Origin: Candidatus Thiosymbion ectosymbiont of Catanema sp. Cochon2018
Lineage (GTDB): Bacteria > Pseudomonadota > Gammaproteobacteria > Chromatiales > Chromatiaceae
Assembly (NCBI GenBank): GCA_011392765.1
Contig: WYCW01000006.1
Coordinates: 149,433 to 213,432 of the forward strand
Reading direction: 5' to 3'
Length of the DNA: 64,000 bases
In this document: positions 41,668 to 50,632 of the stretch, one piece after another
How positions within the stretch are numbered: position 1 is the stretch's first letter
How the letters are laid out: each line of letters opens with the position of its first letter
Notes under the pieces: model-generated
The model's input: only the letters and a program-made list of their open reading frames with translations
Told to the model about the DNA's origin: nothing
The model's database searches: none
Translations under genes and position numbers: made by a program

Positions 41668-43902
41668 TTACCCCTGAGCCTTCACACCCCTCCTAAACTC
41701 ACTCTGCAGGAGCCCGTTCCCGCACAGCTCGTCGAGGAGCGCCGAGATGTCGGCCGAAACACGCTCACGCGGCGCGGAGTAGGTCCGGGCGACGGTTTCC
41801 ACGATCTCCGCCACGGAATGCCCTGCGGCGAGGAGCCGCCAGCACTCGGCCCCGATCCCCTCCAAGTGGTAGGAGGTATAGTCGCTGAGGTTGAGCAGGG
41901 CGAGGTCTTCCCCCTCGGCGCGGACCGCGGCCCAGACCGGTGCCTGGAATCCGTGTCGGGGCCGGTCCGTCCAGTCCGCGTCGGCGGGCCGCCACCGGCG
42001 ACGGTGGGCGGCGGTTCTCTCGTCGGGCGGCGCGACCGAGCGGATGAAGTCCGGCGCTACCTGCGGCGGGTCGAACGGCTTGGAAAACCAGGAGCGGATG
42101 TCCCGGTCCAACCCGAGCCCCAGCATGAAGTAGTCGTTCGCGCGCTGCAGGCCCGCACCGAGCAGCTTGTGGTCGTAACCGGGGTCGGCGTGGAACGCGC
42201 CGTAGCGGGCGAAGTTTCCGTCGGGAATGTACGGCCGGATACCGTAGCGGTCGGGGTCCTGCGCCACGGGGCTGTGAATCGTGAGCAGGAATCGTTGCCA
42301 GGCGGCGGACCGGATATAGCCCAGTTTGTAGAACTGGCGGATGCGCTCCAGGTTTTCCAAGGTCTCCTGCTCGGTCTCGGTGGGAAAACCGTAGATCATG
42401 TAGACATGCACCGAAATGCCGGACCGGGTGAGAGATCGGCATACACGCGCGGTCTGCTCGATGGTGATCCCCTTGTCCATCAACGCGAGCAGCCGGTTCG
42501 AGGTCGTCTCGAGACCGCCCAACACGCGGATACAGCCGGCACGCGCCATGAGATCGGTCAATTCGGGGTCCTCGAACGCGCGCTCGAAACGGATGTTGGT
42601 ATACCAACTGAAACACAGGCCGCGTCCGAGCAATACCCGCGACAAGGCTTGGAGCAACTTCGGCGGAGCCGCTACGTCCACGAAATGGAAGCCCGTCCAG
42701 CCGGTCTCCGCGGCAATCTGCTCCATGCGGTCGACGACGCGCTCCGCCGGCGTCGGGTCATAGCGGCAGATGTAGTCCAGGCGCGTGTCGCAGAAGGCGC
42801 ACCGCTTCCAGTAGCAGCCGTGGGCGAGGGTGAGCTTATTCCAGCGCACGTCCGCCGGCAGGTGGGCATCGGCGTTCGGGGCTGCCGTCACCGAGAAGTA
42901 CCGGTCGAGCGGCAGGGAGGCATAGGTGGGAGTGCCGATCCGGTCCTGCGGGATATCCGCCAGATCCTCCTGGACCCGATAGACGACCCGACCCTTCTCG
43001 CGCACCCAGGTCCGGTGCAGGCCCGTTTCCGGCAGCCGGCCCTCCAGGTGCCCAATAAGGCGTTCGAGCGGCCGCTCGCCGGCGTCGAGCACGATGTAGT
43101 CGACGAACTCGAACACGGCCGGCTCCTTCAGGTCCCGCAGGTGGTTGCCGGCAAACCCGCCGCCGAGTGCGATCCTGGCTTCGGGCAGGATCTCGCGCAC
43201 CGCCTTGCCGAGGCGCAGGGCCCCGTAGAGATTGCCCGGAAAGGGCACGGTCAGACACACCAGGTCCGGGCGGTATTTCTCCAGGATTGGTGTCCACAGC
43301 CCCAGGAGTTCGCGGTCGATCAGCGACGGTTCCCGGGCCAGCTTGGCGGCCAGGGGATCGAAATCGGGGCTGGCGAGAACGAGTCCCATTCCGTACTGCC
43401 AGGGCGTGAAGTCCCGATCGATGGTAAGCGTGATGACGTTGACTAAGTCGGTGAGAAAGCGCCCGGCCAGGTACCTGGCCCGGTCCTGCAGGGTCGGCTC
43501 CCCCAAGGCGTATTCGAGCAGATCCGTGTGTGCCTTCAGGGCGGTGGGGTCCGGATCTTCGGGACAGAAGGCTCGGAAAGCGATGCGGTGGGCCAGAATG
43601 GGGTCCTTGCCCTGCAGAAAAGCCATGACCGGGTCGATGGCCCGTTCATAGTCGGCATAGGCAGCGAGAAAGAAGGCAACGGTGGGGTGTATCTCTTTCC
43701 GGTCGGCGGCATAGTCCTCGGCGGCCTGTCGCAGCAGCGGCAGAAAAGCCCGTGACAGGAGTCGCGTCACCAGCAGGATCGACAGATCGACTTGATGGGC
43801 GGTAATCCCGCGCGCGCGGAGAAACCCGGTCAAATAAGTGGTCGCGGGATACGGACTGTCCGGCTCCAGCAAGGGTGGAGTAGCAAGCAGCACAGAAACC
43901 AT
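41668..43902 (-). CDS. B12-binding radical SAM protein with C-terminal PqqD-like domain
   Basis: A 744-residue protein. A B12-binding-type region (about 205-285, with LVCLTVPFPGNLYGALRL and IALGGGFAGNHL) precedes a radical SAM barrel. The Fe-S cluster Cys are 363, 368 and 371 (GCYWKRCAFC, a CX4CX2C spacing seen in this B12 subgroup). The last 80 residues (about 655-735: LLNLSDYTSYHLEGIGAECW through VAEIVETVARTYSAPRERV) look like PqqD, the peptide-binding RRE of RiPP maturases. That suggests peptide modification, although no precursor gene is visible nearby. A GAGGC palindromic repeat overlaps the ribosome-site region, with no clear Shine-Dalgarno sequence. Confidence 0.82.
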   Translation of the reverse strand: MVSVLLATPPLLEPDSPYPATTYLTGFLRARGITAHQVDLSILLVTRLLSRAFLPLLRQAAEDYAADRKEIHPTVAFFLAAYADYERAIDPVMAFLQGKDPILAHRIAFRAFCPEDPDPTALKAHTDLLEYALGEPTLQDRARYLAGRFLTDLVNVITLTIDRDFTPWQYGMGLVLASPDFDPLAAKLAREPSLIDRELLGLWTPILEKYRPDLVCLTVPFPGNLYGALRLGKAVREILPEARIALGGGFAGNHLRDLKEPAVFEFVDYIVLDAGERPLERLIGHLEGRLPETGLHRTWVREKGRVVYRVQEDLADIPQDRIGTPTYASLPLDRYFSVTAAPNADAHLPADVRWNKLTLAHGCYWKRCAFCDTRLDYICRYDPTPAERVVDRMEQIAAETGWTGFHFVDVAAPPKLLQALSRVLLGRGLCFSWYTNIRFERAFEDPELTDLMARAGCIRVLGGLETTSNRLLALMDKGITIEQTARVCRSLTRSGISVHVYMIYGFPTETEQETLENLERIRQFYKLGYIRSAAWQRFLLTIHSPVAQDPDRYGIRPYIPDGNFARYGAFHADPGYDHKLLGAGLQRANDYFMLGLGLDRDIRSWFSKPFDPPQVAPDFIRSVAPPDERTAAHRRRWRPADADWTDRPRHGFQAPVWAAVRAEGEDLALLNLSDYTSYHLEGIGAECWRLLAAGHSVAEIVETVARTYSAPRERVSADISALLDELCGNGLLQSEFRRGVKAQG

Positions 43903-44949
43903 GTCTAACGAGGCTTCGCCTCAGACCGACGAGGCGTGACCAACCGCACCGAAGAACCACGGATAGACACGGATAAACACGGATTGTGATCCGTGTTTAT
44001 CCGTGTCTGCCTCCGTGGTTCAAAGGATTTGCGATTCCTGCCCAACAAGAGGCAGAACTATTTTTGTGCAGCGCACAAACTTGACTCATTTGTAAAGATG
44101 CAGGTCCCTCAAGGAATCCTAGGACCTTTGTTGGGCACGCCCACCGTCCCTGGCGGGCTTTGCCCAACCTACGAATCACGCGAATTCTCGCGAACTTGTC
44201 ATCCCGAACCGAAGGGAGGGATCTTATTCGCGGAAATTCGCGTGGTTCGTAGTTTTCTCTTCCGCACCGGTAAGCAACCAGCGACTAACTTAATGGCATT
44301 GACTCTCCAGCGTGGGAACGCAGTTGTGGCCGCTCCAGCGGCCAATGTTGCATGACGCTGGAGCGTCCGGACTTGCTCCCACGCCGGAGAGACTGTGAAA
44401 GTATTCCTGGATTTTCAGGGCGCCAGGGACAAGGCAACATAATTTCTCTCATTTAGCCGAAAATCCCTCTCCTCGGCACCACTTGATACAGAATTCAGCG
44501 TGAAATATGGTAACTTCATCCCACCGCTTCCAGGGAAACCCAATACTTTCACAGTCTCCGGAACGTGGGAGCCAGAGAAGAGCAGCACAGAAACTATGTT
44601 CGGGGTCCATCAGGAGGGTGTCGCAAAAGTAGCGCGCATCCCCGCCTGCATCAACCCATGCAGGCGGGGACGCCTGCGCTACGCCCCCACGGATGGGTTT
44701 TTGGGTAGTGCCTAATATGTATGATAAGTTTCCGGTTGAACGCTACCAGCAATGCTTCAAGCTCTGTGCTGTTATCCAATGGTACAGAATTCACAGGATT
44801 TCCAGGATTGACAGGATTTTTCTTCGTTTTAAAAAGAATCCTGTTAATCCTGAAAATCTTGTTAATCCTGTCCTATTGGAACTTTGCAATGAGCATTCAG
44901 AACAGGATCACTACATATTGAGCACTACCGGTTTTTGCGACACCCTCCA
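43903..44949. repeat. 1-kb repeat mosaic between radical SAM gene and ffh
   Basis: No gene is supported. From left: GAGGC palindrome (43905-43940), a long CACGGATAAACACGGAT palindrome (43958-44025), ACAAACTTGACTCATTTGTA repeat (44076-44125), GGTTGGGCAAAG unit in reverse (44155-44172), ACGAATC/GATTCGT inverted pair (44170-44252), a CTCTCCAGCGTGGGA palindrome (44303-44392), a CCCCGCCTGCATC hairpin (44640-44670) and a CAGGATT inverted pair (44790-44870). Confidence 0.7.
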
Positions 44950-46323
44950 TCAGAAGGGGAGTCCCCCCGGCAGCATCCCGCCCGGCATCCGACCCGTGAG
45001 ACCGCGCATCATCTTCGCCATACCCCCGCCCTTCATCTTCTTCATCATCTTCTGGAGCTGGGTGAACTGCTTGAGCAGCTGATTGACGTCCTGGATCCGA
45101 GTCCCCGAGCCGGCGGCGATGCGGCGCTTGCGCGAGCCTTTGATGACGGCGGGGAATGTCCGCTCCTGCGGGGTCATGGAATTGATGATGGCGATCAGCT
45201 TGACCAGCTCCCGGTCGTTCACCTGCTGCTTGACCTGATCCGGAATCCCGTTCATTCCCGGCAGCTTATCCATGAGCTCGGTCACGCTGCCGAGATTGGA
45301 CATCTGTACCAACTGTTCCCGATAGTCCGCCAGATCGAAGCCCTTTCCCTTCTTGAGCTTCCTGACCAACCGCCGGGCCTGTTCGTGATCGACCTTGCTC
45401 TGCACCTCCTCGACCAGCGAGAGCACGTCCCCCATCCCCAGAATACGGGAGGCCACCCGATCCGGGTGGAAAGGCTCCAGGGCGGCGGTCTTCTCGCCCA
45501 CGCCCAGGAACTTGATCGGCTTGCCCGTGATATGGCGGATCGACAGGGCGGCACCGCCGCGGGCGTCGCCGTCGGCCTTGGTCAGCACCACGCCGGTCAG
45601 CGGCAGGGCCGCGTCGAAGGCCTTGGCGGTGTTGGCCGCGTCCTGGCCGGTCATGCTATCCACCACGAACAGAGTCTCGGCCGGTACGACGGCCCCGTGC
45701 AAGGCCCGGATCTCGTCCATCATGGCCGCGTCCACATGGAGACGACCCGCGGTGTCCACGATCAACACATCGAAAAACTGCTTTTTCGCTGCCTCATTGG
45801 CCCGGCGGGCGATGTCCACCGGGTCCTGGTCGCCGCTGCCGGGAAAACATTCGGCCTCGACCTCCGCGGCCAGCATCCGCAGTTGCTCGATAGCGGCCGG
45901 CCGGTAGACATCACAGCTCACCACCATGACCTTCCTGTCCTGCTTCTCCCGCAGCCAACGGGCGAGCTTGGCGACGCTGGTGGTCTTTCCCGAGCCCTGC
46001 AGGCCCGCCATCAGGATCACCGCGGGCGGCTGTACGTTCAGATCCAGGCCCGCGTTCGCCTCCCCCATCAGGCTTATCAGCTCGTCATTGACGATCTTGA
46101 CCAGGGTCTGACCCGGCGTGAGGCTCCTGAGGACCTCCTCCCCCATGGCCTTCCCGCGCACCTGCTCCACGAATTCACGGACCACCGGCAGGGCCACGTC
46201 GGCCTCGAGCAGGGCCATGCGCACCTCGCGCAGGGTGTCCTTGATATTCGACTCGGTGAGCCGACCCATGCCCCGGACGTTTTTGAGAACGCGGCCGAAG
46301 CGATCCTGGAGATTCTCGAACAT
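44950..46323 (-). CDS. ffh: Signal recognition particle protein Ffh
   Basis: A 457-residue SRP54-family GTPase, normal length. The N domain is followed by G motifs GLQGSGKTT (about 107-115), DTAGRLH, TKADGDARGG and the GVGEKTAALEPFHPDRVASR region. The Met-rich M domain is at the C-terminus (QLQKMMKKMKGGGMAKMM), binding 4.5S RNA and signal peptides. The start is the second of two adjacent Met codons, or the first; both fit. It stands alone with repeats on both sides. Confidence 0.95.
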   Translation of the reverse strand: MFENLQDRFGRVLKNVRGMGRLTESNIKDTLREVRMALLEADVALPVVREFVEQVRGKAMGEEVLRSLTPGQTLVKIVNDELISLMGEANAGLDLNVQPPAVILMAGLQGSGKTTSVAKLARWLREKQDRKVMVVSCDVYRPAAIEQLRMLAAEVEAECFPGSGDQDPVDIARRANEAAKKQFFDVLIVDTAGRLHVDAAMMDEIRALHGAVVPAETLFVVDSMTGQDAANTAKAFDAALPLTGVVLTKADGDARGGAALSIRHITGKPIKFLGVGEKTAALEPFHPDRVASRILGMGDVLSLVEEVQSKVDHEQARRLVRKLKKGKGFDLADYREQLVQMSNLGSVTELMDKLPGMNGIPDQVKQQVNDRELVKLIAIINSMTPQERTFPAVIKGSRKRRIAAGSGTRIQDVNQLLKQFTQLQKMMKKMKGGGMAKMMRGLTGRMPGGMLPGGLPF

Positions 46324-46474
46324 CATTTACCTCATGGGCACTGTTGCGGAGAGATCACGTTGAACCTCGAGCCAAGTATACCCGGCTACCAGCCCGTAGA
46401 TACTCTGTTCCGATGCAAGTCCAATTTAGCTCCTGATTCCCAAAGATTCACCTTATGCACATAAATCAGATTTA

Positions 46475-47467
46475 TCAGGCAGCCGTTTCGGTGGGGGTAT
46501 AGAAGCGGCTGCTGTCGAAGGGGTTCTGAGTCTTGAGCATGGCATGGATGGCGAGCAGGAGCTTACGCATGACGGCACAGAGGGCCTGGAGCTTTTTGAG
46601 GCCGCGATCCTCGATGAGGTGGCGGTAATAGGCCCTGACGTTGGGATCATGGCGTGCGGCGCTGAGAGCGGGCATGTAAAGGGCCAGGCGCAGGTAGCGG
46701 TTGCCGGCATTGGAGATGCGTGGCTTCTTGTCGATGCTGGAGCCGGACTGGTGTTGTCGGGGATCGAGGCCGGCCATGGCAACCCATTGTTTGGCCTGCA
46801 TGTCATCGGGCAAGACCAACAGCTCGCCGAGGAGTTGGATGGCACTGGCATCGGCAATGCCGGTGACGGTGATCAGCAGGTCGAAGGCGTGCCGGCGCGC
46901 CTCATTCGTGGCGATGAGGTCGCGGGCCTGTTGGCGCAGGTGTTCGATGTGGTCATCCAGGAAGGCAACGGTCTGCTGCAGGCTAGCGATGAGGAAATCC
47001 GGCGTCATGGCGGTCAGTTGGGCCGCATGGAGCTGGTTCTTGGTTTGGGTCCGGAGCTTGTCGAGGGCGGCGATGCGGCGTGCGCAGGCGCGGATAGCCA
47101 GGGCCAAGTCATCGGGGCGCTGCCAGGGTGTGAAGGGCATGCGCAGGGCGAACTGGGCCAGGACTGCGGCATCGACGGCATCGGTCTTGGTGCGGGTCTG
47201 GAAGGCCTCCGCGAAGCGTTTGGCGGCCTTGGGGTTGATTACCATGAGGGGTAGCCCGGCGTCCTCCAGGGCCAGGGCTAGGTCGAGGTGATAGAGGCCG
47301 GTGGCCTCCAGGCAGACGCGGCTCACGTGTGCCTTACGCAAGCGGTTGCGCAAGGTCGCATGACCGGCTGGGGTATTCTTGAACTCGCGGGGTTTTCCGG
47401 TGCGCTCATCGCGGCTGATGACCAAGGTAACGGTTTTGGCGCTGACATCAATTCCGGCAACGTTCAT
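46475..47467 (-). CDS. IS110-family transposase, copy 1
   Basis: A 330-residue DEDD-type recombinase. The N-terminal RuvC-like half has VAGIDVSAKTV (Asp), LEATGLYHLDLA (Glu) and KTDAVDAAVLA (Asp pair). The C-terminal Tnp_20 half has the Ser candidate in GSSIDKKPRISNAGNRYLR. I start at the ATG encoding MNVAGIDV. The sequence is identical to copy 2. The long leader between the transposase and the element end is non-coding, matching the position of a bridge RNA. Confidence 0.93.
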   Translation of the reverse strand: MNVAGIDVSAKTVTLVISRDERTGKPREFKNTPAGHATLRNRLRKAHVSRVCLEATGLYHLDLALALEDAGLPLMVINPKAAKRFAEAFQTRTKTDAVDAAVLAQFALRMPFTPWQRPDDLALAIRACARRIAALDKLRTQTKNQLHAAQLTAMTPDFLIASLQQTVAFLDDHIEHLRQQARDLIATNEARRHAFDLLITVTGIADASAIQLLGELLVLPDDMQAKQWVAMAGLDPRQHQSGSSIDKKPRISNAGNRYLRLALYMPALSAARHDPNVRAYYRHLIEDRGLKKLQALCAVMRKLLLAIHAMLKTQNPFDSSRFYTPTETAA

Positions 47468-47873
47468 GGGTGGTTCCTCGTCAGTCAAAAAGGCGCTAGG
47501 ATCAAGACTTGGTTCCCCGACCCTGAACCCTCGCCTACCGACCTTGTGTATGCAGGCTCACGAGCATCGCTCACGGCCTCGGATACTCTTCGGTATGGGC
47601 GAAGAGGGCGGGGAGCCAATCTACGCACAGGCTCGGGGCCTCCGGGTGGGACGGCTTCCCCAGGTACTCTCCATCAAATCCCTTTATACCTGATCCTTGG
47701 CTTTCCCTTAGAACCTGTTTACGATCTTTGTGTCAAAGTGATTTTGGTCGTGGTAAATTTTTAGCTGATAGCGTGGCTGATAGTCCAAATCCGCCGAGCG
47801 GCATAGCGGCCCAACCTACCCGCTACCAGTTAGAGATTTACTGCTACCGTGATTTTGACACCAAGAGAGAGCG

Positions 47874-48206
47874 ATGAGAAATTCCTACCCCAGTGATATA
47901 AGCCGAGAGCAGTTCGAGTCGATACAAGCTTTATTCGAGCAGGCCAGAAAGAAGACCAAGCCACGAGTAGTTGATTTATATAATGTTTTTTGCGCTATTT
48001 TGTATGTATTGAAAAGTGGCTGCCAATGGCGAATGCTCCCCCGTGATTTTCCGAAATGGCAGCTGGTGTATAAATACTTTCGTCACTGGAGTCAAAGACC
48101 CTCTGATGATGAGCGAAGCCTGCTGGAGCAGGCCTTAAAAAAATGTGGTTGGCGCGGCCCGTATCAACCGTGGTCGGAACGAGAAGACAACCTTCGTGAT
48201 CGTTGA
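47874..48206 (+). CDS. IS5-family transposase, first frame
   Basis: A 110-residue N-terminal part of an IS5-type transposase (DUF4096 region), starting MRNSYPSDISREQFESIQ and including KSGCQWRMLPRDFPKWQLVY. It ends soon after the overlap with the second frame. A run of seven A residues at 48137-48143 lies in the overlap, the likely site of frameshifting or polymerase slippage joining the two frames. Confidence 0.85.
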   Translation: MRNSYPSDISREQFESIQALFEQARKKTKPRVVDLYNVFCAILYVLKSGCQWRMLPRDFPKWQLVYKYFRHWSQRPSDDERSLLEQALKKCGWRGPYQPWSEREDNLRDR

Positions 48207-48666
48207 TGCACAAAGCGTAAAGAATACCGACACGGCAGAGCAGAAAGGTTATGACGCGGGGAAGAAGGTATCGGGAATTAAACGGCATCTTGCCGTGGAT
48301 ACGCAAGGGCTGCCCCATGCGATTGCCGTTACGACCGCGGAGGTTACCGATAGAGTAGGCGCACTGGTGGCTTTCTGTGAACATCGAGACAGCTTGTCAG
48401 CGGTAACGAACGTGCTGGTTGATGGCGGTTATACGGGGCAGCCATTTGCCGATGCCGTACAGAAAGCTCTGGGGGCGACGGTGGAGGTTGCCAAGCGAAA
48501 CGAGCTGCACACCTTTGCCGTGATGCCCAAACGGTGGGTGGTCGAGCGCTCTTTTGCTTGGTTGGAGAAGTGTCGAAGGTTATGGAAAAACTGCGAGCGA
48601 AAACTCAATACCAGCTTGCAATTTGTTACCTTGGCTTTTCTGGCCTTGTTACTCCAAAGATCGTAA
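48145..48666 (+). CDS. IS5-family transposase, second frame (DDE)
   Basis: A 173-residue frame with the DDE residues in order: Asp in VIVDAQSVKNT, Asp in LVDGGYTGQPF and Glu in WVVERSFAWLEKCRRLWKNCE. The frame is +1 relative to the first. Together they make a normal-length IS5 transposase. The element ends 8 bp after the stop. Confidence 0.88.
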   Translation: MVGAARINRGRNEKTTFVIVDAQSVKNTDTAEQKGYDAGKKVSGIKRHLAVDTQGLPHAIAVTTAEVTDRVGALVAFCEHRDSLSAVTNVLVDGGYTGQPFADAVQKALGATVEVAKRNELHTFAVMPKRWVVERSFAWLEKCRRLWKNCERKLNTSLQFVTLAFLALLLQRS

Positions 48667-48705
48667 ACAGGCTCTTAGAAACAGAACATACAAGGTTGGG
48701 CAAAG

Positions 48706-48881
48706 CCGGATCAGGGACGATCCGGTGTGCCCAACATCTACCTGCTATGTGCTCCCCGGTCCATGCAGTCCATACCGTCCATATTGTCCATTGGGCTACC
48801 CTCATGCCGTCCGTGTGGTTCACGGTAGCAGTGTGCCCAACATCAACCTTTCGTTGGGCACGACGCATCGTCCTGGTGCAT
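48706..48881. repeat. Centre of the IS110 inverted duplication
   Basis: This is a 176-bp spacer between two arms of exactly 1343 bp (left arm counted without the IS5 element). It contains a GTCCATGCAGTCCATACC array at a 9-bp period with GTCCATATTGTCCATTGGG (48750-48792) and GTTGGGC remnants. No gene. Confidence 0.75.
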
Positions 48882-48904
48882 CTTTGCCCAACCTTGTATG
48901 TTCT

Positions 48905-49131
48905 GTTTCTAAGGGAAAGCCAAGGATCAGGTATAAAGGGATTTGATGGAGAGTACCTGGGGAAGCCGTCCCACCCGGAGGCCCCGAGCCTGTGCGTAGA
49001 TTGGCTCCCCGCCCTCTTCGCCCATACCGAAGAGTATCCGAGGCCGTGAGCGATGCTCGTGAGCCTGCATACACAAGGTCGGTAGGCGAGGGTTCAGGGT
49101 CGGGGAACCAAGTCTTGATCCTAGCGCCTTT
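48905..49131 (+). ncRNA. Candidate IS110 bridge RNA leader
   Basis: The 230-bp non-coding leader upstream of the transposase is where IS110-type elements encode the bridge RNA that pairs with target and donor DNA. Several short matches are suggestive: AGAGTATC (49031-49038) equals the element end next to the right core, GCATACACAAG (49067-49077) resembles the complement of the left element end, and GCCCATACC (49020-49028) and GTAGATTGG (48996-49004) approximate the two target flanks. Boundaries and structure were not computed. The copy-1 leader is the equivalent minus-strand region. Confidence 0.5.
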
Positions 49132-49152
49132 TTGACTGACGAGGAACCACCC

Positions 49153-50145
49153 ATGAACGTTGCCGGAATTGATGTCAGCGCCAAAACCGTTACCTTGGTC
49201 ATCAGCCGCGATGAGCGCACCGGAAAACCCCGCGAGTTCAAGAATACCCCAGCCGGTCATGCGACCTTGCGCAACCGCTTGCGTAAGGCACACGTGAGCC
49301 GCGTCTGCCTGGAGGCCACCGGCCTCTATCACCTCGACCTAGCCCTGGCCCTGGAGGACGCCGGGCTACCCCTCATGGTAATCAACCCCAAGGCCGCCAA
49401 ACGCTTCGCGGAGGCCTTCCAGACCCGCACCAAGACCGATGCCGTCGATGCCGCAGTCCTGGCCCAGTTCGCCCTGCGCATGCCCTTCACACCCTGGCAG
49501 CGCCCCGATGACTTGGCCCTGGCTATCCGCGCCTGCGCACGCCGCATCGCCGCCCTCGACAAGCTCCGGACCCAAACCAAGAACCAGCTCCATGCGGCCC
49601 AACTGACCGCCATGACGCCGGATTTCCTCATCGCTAGCCTGCAGCAGACCGTTGCCTTCCTGGATGACCACATCGAACACCTGCGCCAACAGGCCCGCGA
49701 CCTCATCGCCACGAATGAGGCGCGCCGGCACGCCTTCGACCTGCTGATCACCGTCACCGGCATTGCCGATGCCAGTGCCATCCAACTCCTCGGCGAGCTG
49801 TTGGTCTTGCCCGATGACATGCAGGCCAAACAATGGGTTGCCATGGCCGGCCTCGATCCCCGACAACACCAGTCCGGCTCCAGCATCGACAAGAAGCCAC
49901 GCATCTCCAATGCCGGCAACCGCTACCTGCGCCTGGCCCTTTACATGCCCGCTCTCAGCGCCGCACGCCATGATCCCAACGTCAGGGCCTATTACCGCCA
50001 CCTCATCGAGGATCGCGGCCTCAAAAAGCTCCAGGCCCTCTGTGCCGTCATGCGTAAGCTCCTGCTCGCCATCCATGCCATGCTCAAGACTCAGAACCCC
50101 TTCGACAGCAGCCGCTTCTATACCCCCACCGAAACGGCTGCCTGA
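49153..50145 (+). CDS. IS110-family transposase, copy 2
   Basis: Identical protein to copy 1 (330 residues from MNVAGIDV), with the same DEDD residues and Ser motif GSSIDKKPRISNAGN. It has its complete leader, so this copy is the more likely one to be active. The ATG at 49153 is preceded by GAGGAACC; a TTG seven codons upstream is possible. Confidence 0.93.
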   Translation: MNVAGIDVSAKTVTLVISRDERTGKPREFKNTPAGHATLRNRLRKAHVSRVCLEATGLYHLDLALALEDAGLPLMVINPKAAKRFAEAFQTRTKTDAVDAAVLAQFALRMPFTPWQRPDDLALAIRACARRIAALDKLRTQTKNQLHAAQLTAMTPDFLIASLQQTVAFLDDHIEHLRQQARDLIATNEARRHAFDLLITVTGIADASAIQLLGELLVLPDDMQAKQWVAMAGLDPRQHQSGSSIDKKPRISNAGNRYLRLALYMPALSAARHDPNVRAYYRHLIEDRGLKKLQALCAVMRKLLLAIHAMLKTQNPFDSSRFYTPTETAA

Positions 50146-50447
50146 TAAATCTGATTTATGTGCATAAGGTGAATCTTTGGGAATCAGGAGCTAAATTGGA
50201 CTTGCATCGGAACAGAGTATCTACAAGATCATGTTTTCGGGAGGATTTATACGCGCTCGCCCTGGTAACCCGAGTCGTTGTGCGATCACTCGGGTTCCCA
50301 TAGAATTAAATCTTCGGCACCCTGCCCGCGGGGTGGTCGCGAATGAGGCGCCCCGACCTACCGCCGGCAACACAGAAAGTCCGGACAGGGGTCGCCTGAA
50401 CGCAAGCACATTGCGCCATGGGCGGCCGTAAGGGCACATCGGATCAT

Positions 50448-50523
50448 GCTGGCGTAGCTCAGTTGGTAGAGCAGCTGATTTGTAATCAGCCGGTCGTAGG
50501 TTCGAATCCTATCGCCAGCTCCA
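50448..50523 (+). tRNA. tRNA-Thr (anticodon TGT)
   Basis: A complete 76-nt cloverleaf including encoded CCA. Acceptor GCTGGCG pairs with CGCCAGC, the D-arm is GCTCAGTTGGTAGAGC, the anticodon stem is GCTGA/TCAGC with loop TTTGTAA (anticodon at 50481-50483), and the T-arm is TAGGTTCGAATCCTA. It decodes ACA/ACG-type Thr codons. A terminator follows 9 bp on. Confidence 0.97.
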
Positions 50524-50531
50524 ACAGAAAC

Positions 50532-50565
50532 AAGGGGTTACGAGAAATCGTAGCCCCTCTTTTTT
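50532..50565 (+). terminator. Rho-independent terminator of tRNA-Thr
   Basis: AGGGGTTACGA and TCGTAGCCCCT form an 11-bp stem with one mismatch and a GAAA-type loop, followed by six T. Confidence 0.85.
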
Positions 50566-50632
50566 GCCCATGGCGCACTCACCCACAACAAGACGCAGCA
50601 AATGCGCCATGACACACGGCGGCCATGAGCCT

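Larger units (their letters stand above)
47711..48674 (+). mobile_element. IS5-family element inside IS110 copy 1
   Basis: Ends GAACCTGTTTACGATCTTTG and CAAAGATCGTAAACAGGCTC are inverted repeats with one mismatch in 20. TTA flanks the element on both sides (47708-47710, 48675-48677), a 3-bp TNA-type duplication typical of the IS1031/IS427 groups. The length is 964 bp. It interrupts the leader region of IS110 copy 1, upstream of its transposase. Confidence 0.88.
46400..48692 (-). mobile_element. IS110-family element, copy 1, split by an IS5-family element
   Basis: Flanks are core dinucleotide AG at 46398-46399 and 48693-48694, next to GT and GTTGGGCAAAG. Without the IS5 insertion (47711-48674) and its 3-bp duplication, the element is 1326 bp, exactly the length of copy 2 (48895-50220). 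It has no terminal inverted repeats, as expected for IS110. The transposase gene reads leftwards. Confidence 0.85.
48895..50220 (+). mobile_element. IS110-family element, copy 2
   Basis: Bounded by CT dinucleotides at 48893-48894 and 50221-50222, in the context TTTGCCCAAC-CT and CT-ACAAGATCATG. Removing the element and one CT restores a sequence very close to the uninterrupted repeat at 17961-17990. Length 1326 bp, oriented opposite to copy 1. Confidence 0.87.

Noticed and set aside
44500..44715. 71-codon plus-strand frame as a RiPP precursor for the radical SAM gene
   Set aside because: It lies 600 bp away on the other strand, includes a dispersed CCCCGCCTGC palindrome, and has no leader/core pattern or ribosome site.
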